From assembly GCA_002163245.1 (NCBI GenBank), contig MAAL01000037.1:40449-104448 (forward strand): a DNA stretch of 64,000 nucleotides, given 5' to 3'. Source of the DNA: Gammaproteobacteria bacterium 42_54_T18. Lineage in GTDB: Bacteria > Pseudomonadota > Gammaproteobacteria > Pseudomonadales > Ketobacteraceae. The position numbers and the translations under genes were made by a program. Shown here piece by piece: positions 9,545 through 19,155 of the stretch (positions are counted from its first letter, which is position 1; each line of letters begins with the position of its first letter). The notes under the pieces were generated by a model. It searched no databases, was not told the DNA's origin, and saw nothing but the letters and a program-made list of their open reading frames with translations.

Positions 9545-11757
9545 GCCGTCGTATTTGGGATATTCCTGGTGGCATCCACCCCGCCGAAAATAAGCAACAG
9601 TCGCTACAGACACATATTATCACAGCACATATTCCAGCTGAACTCGTTGTGCCTGTACAACAACACATTGGCGCACCAGGAAAACCCTGTGTAGAGGTTG
9701 GTGACAAGGTACTAAAAGGCCAAATGATTGCTGAAGCCAATGGCTTTGTCAGCTTACCCACTCATGCCCCCACATCTGGGGAAATCATTGCCATTGAATC
9801 ACGCCCTGTACAACACCCCTCTCAAATTGATGGCCTCTGCATTATCATTAAAGCTGACAACCTCGATCAGTGGATTGATCATAATGCTATTAACGAATAT
9901 CAATCCAAAGAACGCAGTGACATTATCAACACGATTCGCCAGGCAGGTATTTCTGGCATGGGCGGTGCAGGCTTTCCAAGCACGATTAAACTAGGCATTC
10001 GCCCTGATACAAAAATTGAACAGTTAATTCTAAATTCTGCAGAATGTGAACCCTACATCACTGCAGACGATAGCCTCATTCAAGAACGGGCAGATGAAGT
10101 TGTTGCTGGTTTAAAAATCATGCAATGGCTGGTCAAACCCCAAGAAACACTCATTGGTATTGAAGATAATAAACCCAATGCAATTGCTGCACTAAAACAA
10201 GCAACCGCCGACAGTGATATTGAGGTAGTCGTTGTACCTACCAAGTACCCTTCCGGCGGCGAAAAGCAGATCATTTATTTGTTAACAGGCAAGGAAGTTG
10301 CTAGCGGTGGATTGCCCTCTGATGTTGGGGTTATTTGTCAAAACACAGGCACTGCTTATGCTGTTAATCGTGCAATACATTTTGGTGAACCTCTTATCTC
10401 TCGCATCACCACCGTAACTGGCGATGCTATAAAAAACAAAGGCAATTACGAGGTTTTATTAGGCACGCCCGTCGACGCATTACTCTCACAGGCAGGGGCT
10501 AAATTCGACCAGACTAGTCGACTCATCATGGGCGGCCCGATGATGGGTTTTTCAATTCATAACTCAGCCGTCCCCATTGTAAAAGTCACCAACTGTTTGT
10601 TAGCACCTACTGAGAAAGAAATCCCAGAGCCTGACGCCGAGCAACCGTGTATTCGCTGCGGAAACTGTACTCAGGTTTGCCCAGCGGGATTACTGCCTCA
10701 ACAGCTTTACTGGTTCTCCAAATCAAACGAGTTAGAAAAAGCCAAACATTTTAACCTTGCAGATTGCATTGAATGTGGTGCTTGCTCCTTTGTTTGCCCA
10801 AGCAATATCCCCCTTGTACAATATTTTCGCTTTGGTAAAGGTCAAATTCGTAAACAAGAGGCAGAAACGGCAAAAGCCGACCAAGCCCGTGAACGATTTG
10901 AATTCCGCCAAGCCCGCCTAGAAAAGGAAGATCGTGAAAAAGAAGAAAAGCGTAAAGCTAGAGCTGAAGCGGCAGCTAAGAAACAAGCCGCAAAGAAGGC
11001 TGCAGCAGCTGAAAATCCAGCGACGAGCGAGAGCGGCCCGACTATACCAACTGGAAGCGAATCAACCGCAGACGCCTCAGCAGTAACCAAACTGAAAGCA
11101 ACCTGGTCTTCAACAACAAAGCGCTGGAAGGATGCTGAAAAAGCATTAAAGGTTGCAGAGAAGAATGGCAATGAACACATTGATGCACTTAAGAAAAAAG
11201 TCGAACAACTAAAAGTCAAAGCAGACAAAGCAAAATCACTTTACGATGAAGCGAAAGTGGCGGACGCAGCAAACATCAGCAATGTAAATGGGCCCACAGC
11301 AACCAAACAAACAAACAAACAAGCGGCCACACAGCCAACAAATGATCCGATGCAGAAACTAAAACAAGCATCTACGGACGATTTTAACGCATGGAAAGCG
11401 GCCCAACAAAAAACGCAAGATGCAGAAGCAAATTCATCAGATGGTGCCGACATAGAATCTCTGAGAAAAACCGAGGCTGAAGCCAAAGAAAAATCTGCGG
11501 CATCAAAAGCAGCAATGAAAGAAGCGCGGGCAAAAGAAAAAGAAGCCATGCAAGCGAAAAAATCTGCAGAAGACCCTGCCAAGCAATTAAAATTGGATGC
11601 GGCAATTACACGAACCAAAGCAAAAAAAGCATTAAAAGCACTCGATAGCCTTACTGAAGATCACGCTAGCTACGATGCATTAAAAACTGCTTATGAAAAA
11701 GCCCAAACCGCTGCAGAAAGTGCAGAATTGGCATTAAAAGCGGCAGAAGAGGCCTAA
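9541..11757 (+). CDS. rnfC: Rnf electron transport complex subunit C
   Basis: RnfC is the peripheral NADH/FMN-binding subunit of Rnf. The 738-residue protein has an N-terminal barrel-sandwich and NADH-dehydrogenase-like domain. Its signatures include [12 protein letters not shown] near residue 140 and IMGGPMMGF near 335. Two 4Fe-4S motifs follow, [12 protein letters not shown] and [12 protein letters not shown] (about residues 370-420). The last roughly 300 residues are a low-complexity Ala/Lys/Glu/Gln-rich, coiled-coil-like extension, as in E. coli RsxC, which is of similar length. It overlaps rnfB by four bases and is followed two bases later by rnfD. Confidence 0.97.
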   Translation: MSRRIWDIPGGIHPAENKQQSLQTHIITAHIPAELVVPVQQHIGAPGKPCVEVGDKVLKGQMIAEANGFVSLPTHAPTSGEIIAIESRPVQHPSQIDGLCIIIKADNLDQWIDHNAINEYQSKERSDIINTIRQAGISGMGGAGFPSTIKLGIRPDTKIEQLILNSAECEPYITADDSLIQERADEVVAGLKIMQWLVKPQETLIGIEDNKPNAIAALKQATADSDIEVVVVPTKYPSGGEKQIIYLLTGKEVASGGLPSDVGVICQNTGTAYAVNRAIHFGEPLISRITTVTGDAIKNKGNYEVLLGTPVDALLSQAGAKFDQTSRLIMGGPMMGFSIHNSAVPIVKVTNCLLAPTEKEIPEPDAEQPCIRCGNCTQVCPAGLLPQQLYWFSKSNELEKAKHFNLADCIECGACSFVCPSNIPLVQYFRFGKGQIRKQEAETAKADQARERFEFRQARLEKEDREKEEKRKARAEAAAKKQAAKKAAAAENPATSESGPTIPTGSESTADASAVTKLKATWSSTTKRWKDAEKALKVAEKNGNEHIDALKKKVEQLKVKADKAKSLYDEAKVADAANISNVNGPTATKQTNKQAATQPTNDPMQKLKQASTDDFNAWKAAQQKTQDAEANSSDGADIESLRKTEAEAKEKSAASKAAMKEARAKEKEAMQAKKSAEDPAKQLKLDAAITRTKAKKALKALDSLTEDHASYDALKTAYEKAQTAAESAELALKAAEEA

Positions 11758-11759
11758 TC

Positions 11760-12809
11760 ATGTCCGTATTACATGTAACATCACCCCACGTACACCGCCC
11801 ATTCACCATGAATGCGCTAATGCGTCACGTTGTTTACGCAACCATTCCTGGTCTAATCGTGTTAACTGCACTATTCGGCTGGGGCACATTAATCAATGTC
11901 ATTTTTGCGTCATGTGTAGCAATTGCAGCTGAAGCCGTTGTATTAAAACTTCGCAAGCGGCCTATCTTATTCTCAATTAAAGATGGTAGTGCTGTGCTTA
12001 CGGCAGTATTGCTAGCATTAGCCATCCCTCCAACAGCACCCTGGTGGCTTACTATTATCGGCATTATCTTTGCGATTGTTATTGCAAAACAGCTGTACGG
12101 CGGACTGGGTTCTAACCCCTTTAACCCTGCGATGATTGGCTATGTGCTACTACTGATTTCTTTTCCTCTAGAAATGACAACCTGGATTCCAGCCTATACA
12201 ACGGAAGGCGTCACATCGATTCCAACACTCACGCAATCTTTTGAGATGATATTTGGCTCCGTTGATCGCAGCATTATTGATGGAATAACAATGGCTACAC
12301 CGTTAGACACCTTCAAAACCTACGCAGGAAACGATTTAGCCAAACTACAATCAGCATCTGTGCTCCAAGGCAACATTGCTGGCGCTGGGTGGGAATGGGT
12401 TAACGTTGCATTTCTAATGGGTGGCATCTATTTAATCGCTCGAAAAATCATTACCTGGCATATCCCTGTGGCTATGTTGGCAGGTGTATTTCTATTTGCC
12501 GGGATTTTTCACATCATTGATCCAGATACCTACGCCTCCCCTATCTTCCATTTATTAAGTGGGGGCACCATGTTGGGCGCCTTTTTTATCGCAACAGACC
12601 CCGTAACGGCAGCCACTAGTAACAAAGGTAAATTGATTTACGGAGCCCTAATTGGTGTATTAATTTATGTTATTCGTGCTTGGGGGGGATACCCTGACGC
12701 TGTTGCATTTGCAGTGCTTCTAATAAATCTATGTGCACCCACGATTGAATACTATACCCAGCCAAGAGCCTACGGGCATAAAAAAGCCAATAGCGGTATC
12801 GCCAAGTAG
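11760..12809 (+). CDS. rnfD: Rnf electron transport complex subunit D
   Basis: RnfD is the membrane subunit that carries covalently bound FMN. The 349-residue protein is strongly hydrophobic with about nine to ten helices. It shows GGLGSNPFNPAMIGYV near residue 114 and DGITMATPLD near 174. Thr180 in the latter is at the place of the flavinylated Thr known in other RnfD proteins (an alignment by eye). A second conserved stretch, GAFFIATDPVTAAT, lies in the last third. Length is typical. Confidence 0.97.
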   Translation: MSVLHVTSPHVHRPFTMNALMRHVVYATIPGLIVLTALFGWGTLINVIFASCVAIAAEAVVLKLRKRPILFSIKDGSAVLTAVLLALAIPPTAPWWLTIIGIIFAIVIAKQLYGGLGSNPFNPAMIGYVLLLISFPLEMTTWIPAYTTEGVTSIPTLTQSFEMIFGSVDRSIIDGITMATPLDTFKTYAGNDLAKLQSASVLQGNIAGAGWEWVNVAFLMGGIYLIARKIITWHIPVAMLAGVFLFAGIFHIIDPDTYASPIFHLLSGGTMLGAFFIATDPVTAATSNKGKLIYGALIGVLIYVIRAWGGYPDAVAFAVLLINLCAPTIEYYTQPRAYGHKKANSGIAK

Positions 12810-12819
12810 AGAACTGATT

Positions 12820-13500
12820 ATGATTTTGGGTCAATCCATTCGAAAGAACAGCATCATTATGGGGCTCTTTGCCATTGTAACAACCGGGCTTATCGTGCTG
12901 ACACAGGTCGGCACTGCAGATCAAATCGAATTTGCTAAACGTCAAGCATTGGAAAAAGCTCTGCAAGAAATAGTCCCAACTTCACTATTCGACAATAAGT
13001 TATTAGAAAACACCGTCGAGATTAGCGCCAACAAACAACTTGGTAGTAAAAAAATACGTACCGCCTATATCGCCACTAAAGACGATGCTCCAGCAGCTAT
13101 AATCCTGCAAGCGACCGCTCCCGAGGGTTATGGTGGATCCATACACTTTCTTGTAGGAATTCGAGCAGATGGCGTCGTTACGGGGGTCCGCGTGGTTCCT
13201 CCGCATTTTGAAACACCTGGTTTAGGTGACAAGATTGATTTAGCAAAATCTAATTGGATATTGAGTTTTAATGGCAAAAGCCTTGCAAATCTCGAAGCTG
13301 AGCAATGGAAAGTAAAAAAGGACGGTGGGCAGTTTGATGCTTTTACTGGGGCGACTATCACACCCAGAGCCATTGTTGATGGTGTTCACAAAAGCCTGCA
13401 GTATTTTGACGAACATAAACTATCTTTATTTGGCACTCAAACAGCCTTTACCGTCACCACAATAACTACCCCAGATACAAATACAGGTACAAGCCTATGA
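12820..13500 (+). CDS. rnfG: Rnf electron transport complex subunit G
   Basis: RnfG is the periplasm-facing flavoprotein subunit anchored by one helix. I take the ATG at 12820, ten bases after rnfD, giving about 226 residues. An in-frame start further upstream lies inside rnfD and would add a non-family extension. Residues 10-30 form the membrane anchor. The FMN-binding motif appears as [15 protein letters not shown] near residue 178. The usual S-G-A-T is T-G-A-T here, with the acceptor Thr kept. It overlaps rnfE by four bases. Confidence 0.95.
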   Translation: MILGQSIRKNSIIMGLFAIVTTGLIVLTQVGTADQIEFAKRQALEKALQEIVPTSLFDNKLLENTVEISANKQLGSKKIRTAYIATKDDAPAAIILQATAPEGYGGSIHFLVGIRADGVVTGVRVVPPHFETPGLGDKIDLAKSNWILSFNGKSLANLEAEQWKVKKDGGQFDAFTGATITPRAIVDGVHKSLQYFDEHKLSLFGTQTAFTVTTITTPDTNTGTSL

Positions 13501-14210
13501 GTGCTGCTGATAACAAAAAAATCATAAAAGATGGCTTATGGAACAACAACCCTGTCCTTGTACAGGTACTCGGCTTATGCCCTTTACTTGCCGTATCAGG
13601 CTCTGTGGTTAACTCCCTAGCTTTAGGCCTTGCAACTGCATTCGTTATTACAACCTCCAATATTGCCGTATCATTAATTCGTAACTACACAACTGACACC
13701 GTTCGCTTGCCCGTCTTTGTTATGATCATTGCATCATTCACCACCTGCATTGAATTTTTAATGAACGCCTTTACCTATGAGTTATATCTAGTCTTAGGCA
13801 TTTTTATTCCCTTGATCGTAACCAACTGCGCGGTTCTAGGGCGCGCCGATGCCTTTGCCAGTAAAAATGGCGTGGCAGCCTCAGCTTTAGATGGATTAAT
13901 GACAGGGCTCGGGTTTACAGCAGTCATTGTAACACTTGGCGCTCTTCGTGAAGTTCTTGGTCAAGCTACGTTATTTGATAACATGCATCTACTATTTGGC
14001 GACATCGCCCAAGGCTGGACAATACACCTGGTTGATGACTACAAGGGCTTTCTATTTGCTATATTACCACCCGGCGCATTTGTCATTATGGGATTCTTGT
14101 TGGCCCTTAAAAACATCATTGATAGCAAACTAAAAGCGCGGGCAGCAGCTCTAATGGAAAAACCCGCAACAGGCAGTCGTCGCGTTCGCACAACAGGAAA
14201 TATTTCGTAA
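13497..14210 (+). CDS. rnfE: Rnf electron transport complex subunit E
   Basis: RnfE is the membrane partner and paralogue of RnfA. The 237-residue protein carries [18 protein letters not shown] near the N-terminus and [17 protein letters not shown] in the middle. These are the same two Cys-bearing segments as RnfA, in inverted membrane topology. Six helices and a short basic tail are visible. It overlaps rnfG by four bases and is followed three bases later by nth. Confidence 0.96.
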   Translation: MSAADNKKIIKDGLWNNNPVLVQVLGLCPLLAVSGSVVNSLALGLATAFVITTSNIAVSLIRNYTTDTVRLPVFVMIIASFTTCIEFLMNAFTYELYLVLGIFIPLIVTNCAVLGRADAFASKNGVAASALDGLMTGLGFTAVIVTLGALREVLGQATLFDNMHLLFGDIAQGWTIHLVDDYKGFLFAILPPGAFVIMGFLLALKNIIDSKLKARAAALMEKPATGSRRVRTTGNIS

Positions 14211-14213
14211 ACA

Positions 14214-14849
14214 ATGAACGCTGACAAACGTTATCAAATTTTCTACCGTTTGCGGGAAGAAAACCCCAGCCCAAAAACAGAATTGGCCTATACCAGTAAT
14301 TTTGAATTGCTGATTTCGGTCATTCTATCGGCACAAGCAACGGATGTATCCGTTAACAAAGCGACCGCTAAACTATACCCAATCGCAAACACCCCTGAAA
14401 CCATAGCTAAACTTGGTGTGGAGGGTCTTAAGAAATATATTAAAACCATTGGTCTATATAACACTAAAGCTGTCAATGTTATTAAAACCTGCAATGCGCT
14501 TGTAAAAGAGCACAATTCAGTTGTTCCTGATAATCGAGAAGATTTAGAAGCTTTGCCTGGGGTTGGCAGAAAAACCGCTAATGTAGTGCTCAACACAGCT
14601 TTTGGCCAACCTGCAATGGCGGTTGATACTCACATCTATCGTGTATCTAATCGCACCAAGATTGCTAAAGGAAAAACGGTTCTAGATGTAGAAAAAAAAT
14701 TAATGCGCCACGTGCCAAAAGAGTTCCTCATCGATGCACACCATTGGCTTATTCTACATGGGCGTTATATTTGCACCGCAAGAAAGCCCCGCTGCGGTGC
14801 CTGTATTATAGAAGATTTGTGTGAATTTAAAGAAAAAACAGAAATATAA
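14214..14849 (+). CDS. nth: endonuclease III
   Basis: This bifunctional DNA glycosylase/AP lyase removes oxidised pyrimidines in base excision repair. The 211-residue product has the helix-hairpin-helix LPGVGRKTANVV with the catalytic Lys, followed by the catalytic Asp in AVDTHIYRV. The C-terminal 4Fe-4S loop has C-x6-C-x2-C-x5-C spacing (CTARKPRCGACIIEDLC). It ends the rnf operon, an arrangement common in gammaproteobacteria. Length and motifs are normal. Confidence 0.97.
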   Translation: MNADKRYQIFYRLREENPSPKTELAYTSNFELLISVILSAQATDVSVNKATAKLYPIANTPETIAKLGVEGLKKYIKTIGLYNTKAVNVIKTCNALVKEHNSVVPDNREDLEALPGVGRKTANVVLNTAFGQPAMAVDTHIYRVSNRTKIAKGKTVLDVEKKLMRHVPKEFLIDAHHWLILHGRYICTARKPRCGACIIEDLCEFKEKTEI

Positions 14850-14877
14850 CAGATCAAAGCTACACCTTCATCTAATC

Positions 14878-16008
14878 CTAAGTGAAATGTTTATTAACAC
14901 CTAACATCATTGTGACTGCTTTTAAGTCTTTACCCAGCCCTTCATTTTTCTCAAAGAGTTCATTGGTTTTTACTTCTGCAATGTTAATCAGCTCCATTAC
15001 ATCCTCTTCCTGCTCTTCCGTCATGCCCATCGTTAAGAATGACTGAGCAACGTCTGCAACCAAAGTATTCATAATTTCGGTAAGTTCGGCTTGATTTTCC
15101 TTCTGGTGCGCCTCAATATTAGCGAGGCTAACCGATGCGATACTTACGGCATCATTCACCATTGCTCTCTGACCTTCTGCTTTCTGTTCCAGAATAATCA
15201 TTTCCGCACGAGAGTTTGCCCCCTCTACCAACATGGCAATATGATCTCGTAAACGGCCAGCTTTATCAGGATCATCGGATGGCATATTCATCGCAATCAA
15301 TGAAACACTGTGATAATTAAACGCTGTGCGAGTACCAAAACTATGAATATTTTTAACACCGCGTAAACTATCCATTACTTTTTGTTCCGCTACAGAGAAC
15401 ATATTGCCGCGAAACGTTCTCTGTACAATTTCATAACTGGTTTTGATTTCGACAATTGAACTGACTCCATAGAAGTTAACCACCTCAATTAGCTTATCAG
15501 CCAACTCCACAAAGGATGTTGTGGCGAAACTATCTCGAAAGAAATGTAACACCTGACCAATTTCACTGGCGGTTGTCATTGCAGTCATAGCCGCACCCGA
15601 TGCAGCAGCAGACCGTTGACGGTAGGTATCCAGCGCCTTTTTATTGGCTAGCGTTAACTCAATTTTCTTTAACAGCTCCCAACTAGAAAATGGGCTCCCC
15701 ATATATTCATCGCAACCGGCCTCATAACCATCTAATCGATCATCAACATCATTCTTAGCCGATATAAAGATAACAGGTATAAACTCTAATTCTGATGAAG
15801 CCTTTAATTTTTTGCACAGCTCTATGCCGCTTATACCTGGCATAGTAACATCTAACAAGAACAGATCAGGCACCCAATCTTGAAGCTGCGTTAAGCACTC
15901 CTCAGCACTACCGGAAAGCCTAACATCATACCCGCCTTCCAGCAGCCCCTTGATAAAGCTCTGGTTAATTTGCTCATCGTCAACCACCAGTATTTTTGAT
16001 AATTCCAC
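14878..16008 (-). CDS. response regulator with uncharacterised C-terminal region
   Basis: An N-terminal receiver domain (about residues 1-120) shows KILVVDDE, the phosphoacceptor Asp in LFLLDVTMPG and FISAK. The conserved Lys usually found in a KPF motif is replaced: the sequence reads YMGSPFSSW. The remaining 250 residues match no output domain I know. They include a segment rich in short helices and a run resembling a coiled coil (EAHQKENQAELTEIM). I prefer the GTG at 16008 with GGAGA upstream. Another GTG at 16035 is possible. The gene converges on nth. The signalling partner is unknown but may be one of the kinases nearby. Confidence 0.8.
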   Translation of the reverse strand: MELSKILVVDDEQINQSFIKGLLEGGYDVRLSGSAEECLTQLQDWVPDLFLLDVTMPGISGIELCKKLKASSELEFIPVIFISAKNDVDDRLDGYEAGCDEYMGSPFSSWELLKKIELTLANKKALDTYRQRSAAASGAAMTAMTTASEIGQVLHFFRDSFATTSFVELADKLIEVVNFYGVSSIVEIKTSYEIVQRTFRGNMFSVAEQKVMDSLRGVKNIHSFGTRTAFNYHSVSLIAMNMPSDDPDKAGRLRDHIAMLVEGANSRAEMIILEQKAEGQRAMVNDAVSIASVSLANIEAHQKENQAELTEIMNTLVADVAQSFLTMGMTEEQEEDVMELINIAEVKTNELFEKNEGLGKDLKAVTMMLGVNKHFT

Positions 16009-16159
16009 GTTGTCTCTCCGGCTCCCTTTAGCCACACCACACCCTTGAAGTGTAGCTGGTATCTATCATCTGAAAAGGGCCTTTACGGGGAATTCGGATA
16101 CGTTCATAATCATGCCCAAATAGCTACCACTACACACACCACTACACGAATCTAAAATT

Positions 16160-16357
16160 ATGTTTGATAAAAAATTACTGGATGTACTCGTTTGCCCCGT
16201 CAGCAAGGCAAAGCTCGATTATAACGTTGAAAAACAAGAGCTTATTTGTTATGCCAGCGGCCTTGCTTATGCGATTCGAGACGATATCCCTGTTATGTTA
16301 GAAGACGAAGCTCGACAAATCACATTAGAAGAAAAAGAAGTACACAAAAAACGTTAA
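16160..16357 (+). CDS. Trm112/YcaR-family small protein
   Basis: This is a 65-residue member of the Trm112-like (UPF0434) family. The characteristic pattern is seen: [14 protein letters not shown] near the N-terminus, a [20 protein letters not shown] core, and an acidic-basic tail. Eukaryotic Trm112 activates methyltransferases. The bacterial role is less certain. The family normally keeps one or more Cys in the CP motif, and Cys12 and Cys30 are seen here. It is often found next to kdsB or lpxK in other bacteria, but here it stands beside an esterase gene. Confidence 0.85.
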   Translation: MFDKKLLDVLVCPVSKAKLDYNVEKQELICYASGLAYAIRDDIPVMLEDEARQITLEEKEVHKKR

Positions 16358-16396
16358 CCCTCCTTTTTTCTCTATTCCTGACCTGACGATAAAGCC

Positions 16397-17056
16397 ATGT
16401 TTGATGCAGTATATGTAGAACCAAAAAAAGCCGCGAATGCTGTTGTTATATGGCTTCACGGGCTCGGTGCCGATGGCCACGATTTTGAACCTGTCATCCC
16501 CCACCTCAAGCTAGTTGACGACCTTAACGTACGCTTTATATTTCCTCACGCCCCCGTTCAACCCGTCACCTGTAACAACAATATCGCAATGCGCTCCTGG
16601 TACGACATCCTCGAATTAAGCGAAATCCGCAAGATCAATGAACAAGACTTGATACAAACCAGTAAAACGATTAATCAGCTCATTGAACAACAAATTCACA
16701 ACGGTATTCCACCTAAAAAAGTGTTGCTGGTAGGCTTCTCTCAAGGCGGAGCCGTTGCCCTTCACACGGGGCTACGATTCCCATCACCATTAGCGGGAAT
16801 TTTGGCGTTATCAACCTACATGCCTCGGGAGGATAGCTTAAAGAACGAAGCAAGCGATGCAAACAAAGACATCGTTATTCATATGGCGCATGGTGACAAC
16901 GATGACATGGTTACACCAAGAGCATCCAAAAAAACCTTTAATGACCTAAAAACACACCAATACAACGTAAGTTACAACCAATACCCCATGGGGCACGAAC
17001 TATGCCTCAAAGAAATCAGAGATATTGGCAATTGGATAAATGAGCTATTAAGCTAA
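16397..17056 (+). CDS. carboxylesterase / lysophospholipase (alpha/beta-hydrolase)
   Basis: This 219-residue enzyme belongs to the phospholipase/carboxylesterase family (Abhydrolase_2), which hydrolyses short acyl esters. It has WLHGLGADGHDF (oxyanion hole) near residue 19 and LLVGFSQGGAVAL with the nucleophile Ser near 115. The acid Asp lies in HGDNDDMV and the catalytic His in MGHELC near the C-terminus. The triad is complete. No signal peptide, so it is cytoplasmic. It lies 39 bases after the Trm112-like gene and overlaps the convergent GGDEF/EAL gene by four bases. Confidence 0.9.
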   Translation: MFDAVYVEPKKAANAVVIWLHGLGADGHDFEPVIPHLKLVDDLNVRFIFPHAPVQPVTCNNNIAMRSWYDILELSEIRKINEQDLIQTSKTINQLIEQQIHNGIPPKKVLLVGFSQGGAVALHTGLRFPSPLAGILALSTYMPREDSLKNEASDANKDIVIHMAHGDNDDMVTPRASKKTFNDLKTHQYNVSYNQYPMGHELCLKEIRDIGNWINELLS

Positions 17057-19134
17057 CGAAATCGCCGAGGAACCTTCTCTAATAGCTCTTTGGCGATATC
17101 GTTGCTCACGCAAGTCCCTTCCACCCAATCACAGCCCTTACTTTGCAGAAACGCCAGTTGCTGAGGGCGTGTTACTCCTGTCGCAATCACTTGAAATCCT
17201 AAATTGTGCGCGAGATAAATAATACCATCCACTATCAATTCATCCGCTTTCGACTCCATCATTTTATCAATGAATCGCTCACTGATTTTTATCATCGAAT
17301 AGGGAATGCTACGGATGAGTTCTAACGACCCATGACCTGTACCAAAGTTATCCAAAATAAATTGAAACCCTTTTTTCTGCAGTTCAGTTATCACTCCTGA
17401 AAAAGACAACCCTCGCGCCATTAAGGTAGATTCCGGGATTTCAATTAGCACATCCTCTGGCTTCAATCCAGCCAATGCAGTCTGTCCCAATAGCCAATCT
17501 ACGATATCCTCTTGCGCAAATAACGATGGCGAAATAGGCATACATAACTTCACACCTGATAATGATTGCCCATGCTCACTTAACTCCTTGCTGGTTTGCT
17601 GCCACATCCAACGATAAAGGTCAGGGCCAAAACCTGCATCCTCAGCAATCGGTAAAAAATCTTCAACCTCAAGTAAACCGCGCCTTGGATGATGCCAGAC
17701 CAGGCGCACCTCAAAAGCTTCAATTGTCTGCTCGTCATGACTAATTAGCGGGTGGTATTCTAATGCAAACTGAGTGCCTTCTATCGCCTTACGTAGATCG
17801 AGTTCTAACTCCATCCTATCAGCTCGCTGCTTATTCATCTCAACGGTATAAAATTGATAATTATTTCTACCAAGATTTTTTGCTCGTGCCACCGCTGCTT
17901 CAGCATTTTTTATCAAGCCGTCTGTATCATCGCCACAGCTCGGATAAATAGCGACGCCAATAGAGCAACCCGTGAAAATCTCATGGCCATCCACTAAAAA
18001 TGGTTCATGCAACCTATCAATGATCTTTTTAGCCACAGCCCCTGCATGACTAGGATGATCAAGCTCACCTAACACTACTGCAAATTCATCCCCCTCCATC
18101 CTACAAACGGCATCATCTTTTCTTAATAGTTGAGATATCCGTTGAGCAACGACTTTTATTAGAGCATCACCCAAATCATGACCAAGAGTTTCATTGATAT
18201 ACTTAAAATGGTCGAGGTCCACTATCAATAATGCAAAATGATTGCTTTCGTTTCGGGCTTTTTGAATAGCACTGCTAACAAAGTCGTCCAATCTCATCCG
18301 AGTAGGTAGGCCAGTCAAATGATCTGTGCTCGCAAAATGGGATAGCTTACCTCGCTTCTCCCTAGATTCTGTCAAACGACGAAAGGCAAACAATAATTTC
18401 GCCCCTGGCAGCTGAAAAACTGGAATAGCTGCAAACTTCACATTAATAGTGTCACCATTTGCACACCACAATTTTGCATTTTCAACTTGTAAAATCTGCT
18501 CCGTTTGAATGACTTTTGAGATAGGATGTTTTTTCCAGTTCGACACCAAAGAGTCATTACTCTCTTGAAAGAGTGACTCTAAATATTGACCGCACAATGC
18601 ATAGACACGTATATCCAAAAGCCGCTCCGCAGCGCCATTGGCAAAACATATTTTACCCAGCTCATCAACAACCAACACACCTTCATCACGCCCTTCGACT
18701 AAGGATCGGTTTTTTTTCTCCCCTCCAATCGCTTCTATCGCAACCCTGTATTGATGAAGCTGAACATAAAACTCAACTAATTGCCGATAACGTGATTGAT
18801 CTACCGGTTTGGGAAGCACCTCAGCCCGCCTCATCATATCAGCATGCAACTTCATTTGCCGTTCACCAAAATTCGAAGGGACGAATATAACGGGAATATG
18901 GCTAGTTTCCACCTGAGATTTAAGATGGTTCAATACTTGATAGCCATCTTTTCCTTCCAGCTGAGAGCTCAATATCACCACGGCAGGTTGCGCTTCTTTA
19001 ACAATCTGAAAAACATCACTTGCATCGGTGCAAGTGACAAAGTCTGCGCCAATACCTTCAAGCAACTGTAAGCTTTGTTCATTCTCTGATTCTGCTTGGT
19101 CAACAATGAGAACAACAGGTAATACTGTGGTCAT
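17053..19134 (-). CDS. REC-PAS-GGDEF-EAL protein with degenerate active sites
   Basis: The 693-residue protein has a receiver-like domain (1-125), a PAS domain (about 150-260), a GGDEF domain (about 270-435) and an EAL domain (about 440-690). Signature residues are missing throughout. The receiver has AVVILSSQL where a phosphoacceptor Asp should be. The GGDEF motif is MEGDEF. The EAL motif is FEVRLVW. DDFGTG has become DNFGTG, the KID motif is KIS, and the AEGVE motif is ATGVT. The phosphodiesterase domain is therefore almost certainly inactive, and cyclase activity is doubtful. It may act as a c-di-GMP receptor or scaffold. AGGA lies seven bases before the ATG. It is 21 bases downstream of the degenerate hybrid kinase. 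Confidence 0.9.
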   Translation of the reverse strand: MTTVLPVVLIVDQAESENEQSLQLLEGIGADFVTCTDASDVFQIVKEAQPAVVILSSQLEGKDGYQVLNHLKSQVETSHIPVIFVPSNFGERQMKLHADMMRRAEVLPKPVDQSRYRQLVEFYVQLHQYRVAIEAIGGEKKNRSLVEGRDEGVLVVDELGKICFANGAAERLLDIRVYALCGQYLESLFQESNDSLVSNWKKHPISKVIQTEQILQVENAKLWCANGDTINVKFAAIPVFQLPGAKLLFAFRRLTESREKRGKLSHFASTDHLTGLPTRMRLDDFVSSAIQKARNESNHFALLIVDLDHFKYINETLGHDLGDALIKVVAQRISQLLRKDDAVCRMEGDEFAVVLGELDHPSHAGAVAKKIIDRLHEPFLVDGHEIFTGCSIGVAIYPSCGDDTDGLIKNAEAAVARAKNLGRNNYQFYTVEMNKQRADRMELELDLRKAIEGTQFALEYHPLISHDEQTIEAFEVRLVWHHPRRGLLEVEDFLPIAEDAGFGPDLYRWMWQQTSKELSEHGQSLSGVKLCMPISPSLFAQEDIVDWLLGQTALAGLKPEDVLIEIPESTLMARGLSFSGVITELQKKGFQFILDNFGTGHGSLELIRSIPYSMIKISERFIDKMMESKADELIVDGIIYLAHNLGFQVIATGVTRPQQLAFLQSKGCDWVEGTCVSNDIAKELLEKVPRRFR

Positions 19135-19155
19135 TTATAATCCTAATACCGTTGA

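Noticed and set aside
10842..11618. Minus-strand open frames of about 125 codons inside rnfC
   Set aside because: They are the antisense of the Ala/Lys-rich repeat-like tail of rnfC, whose composition keeps other frames open.
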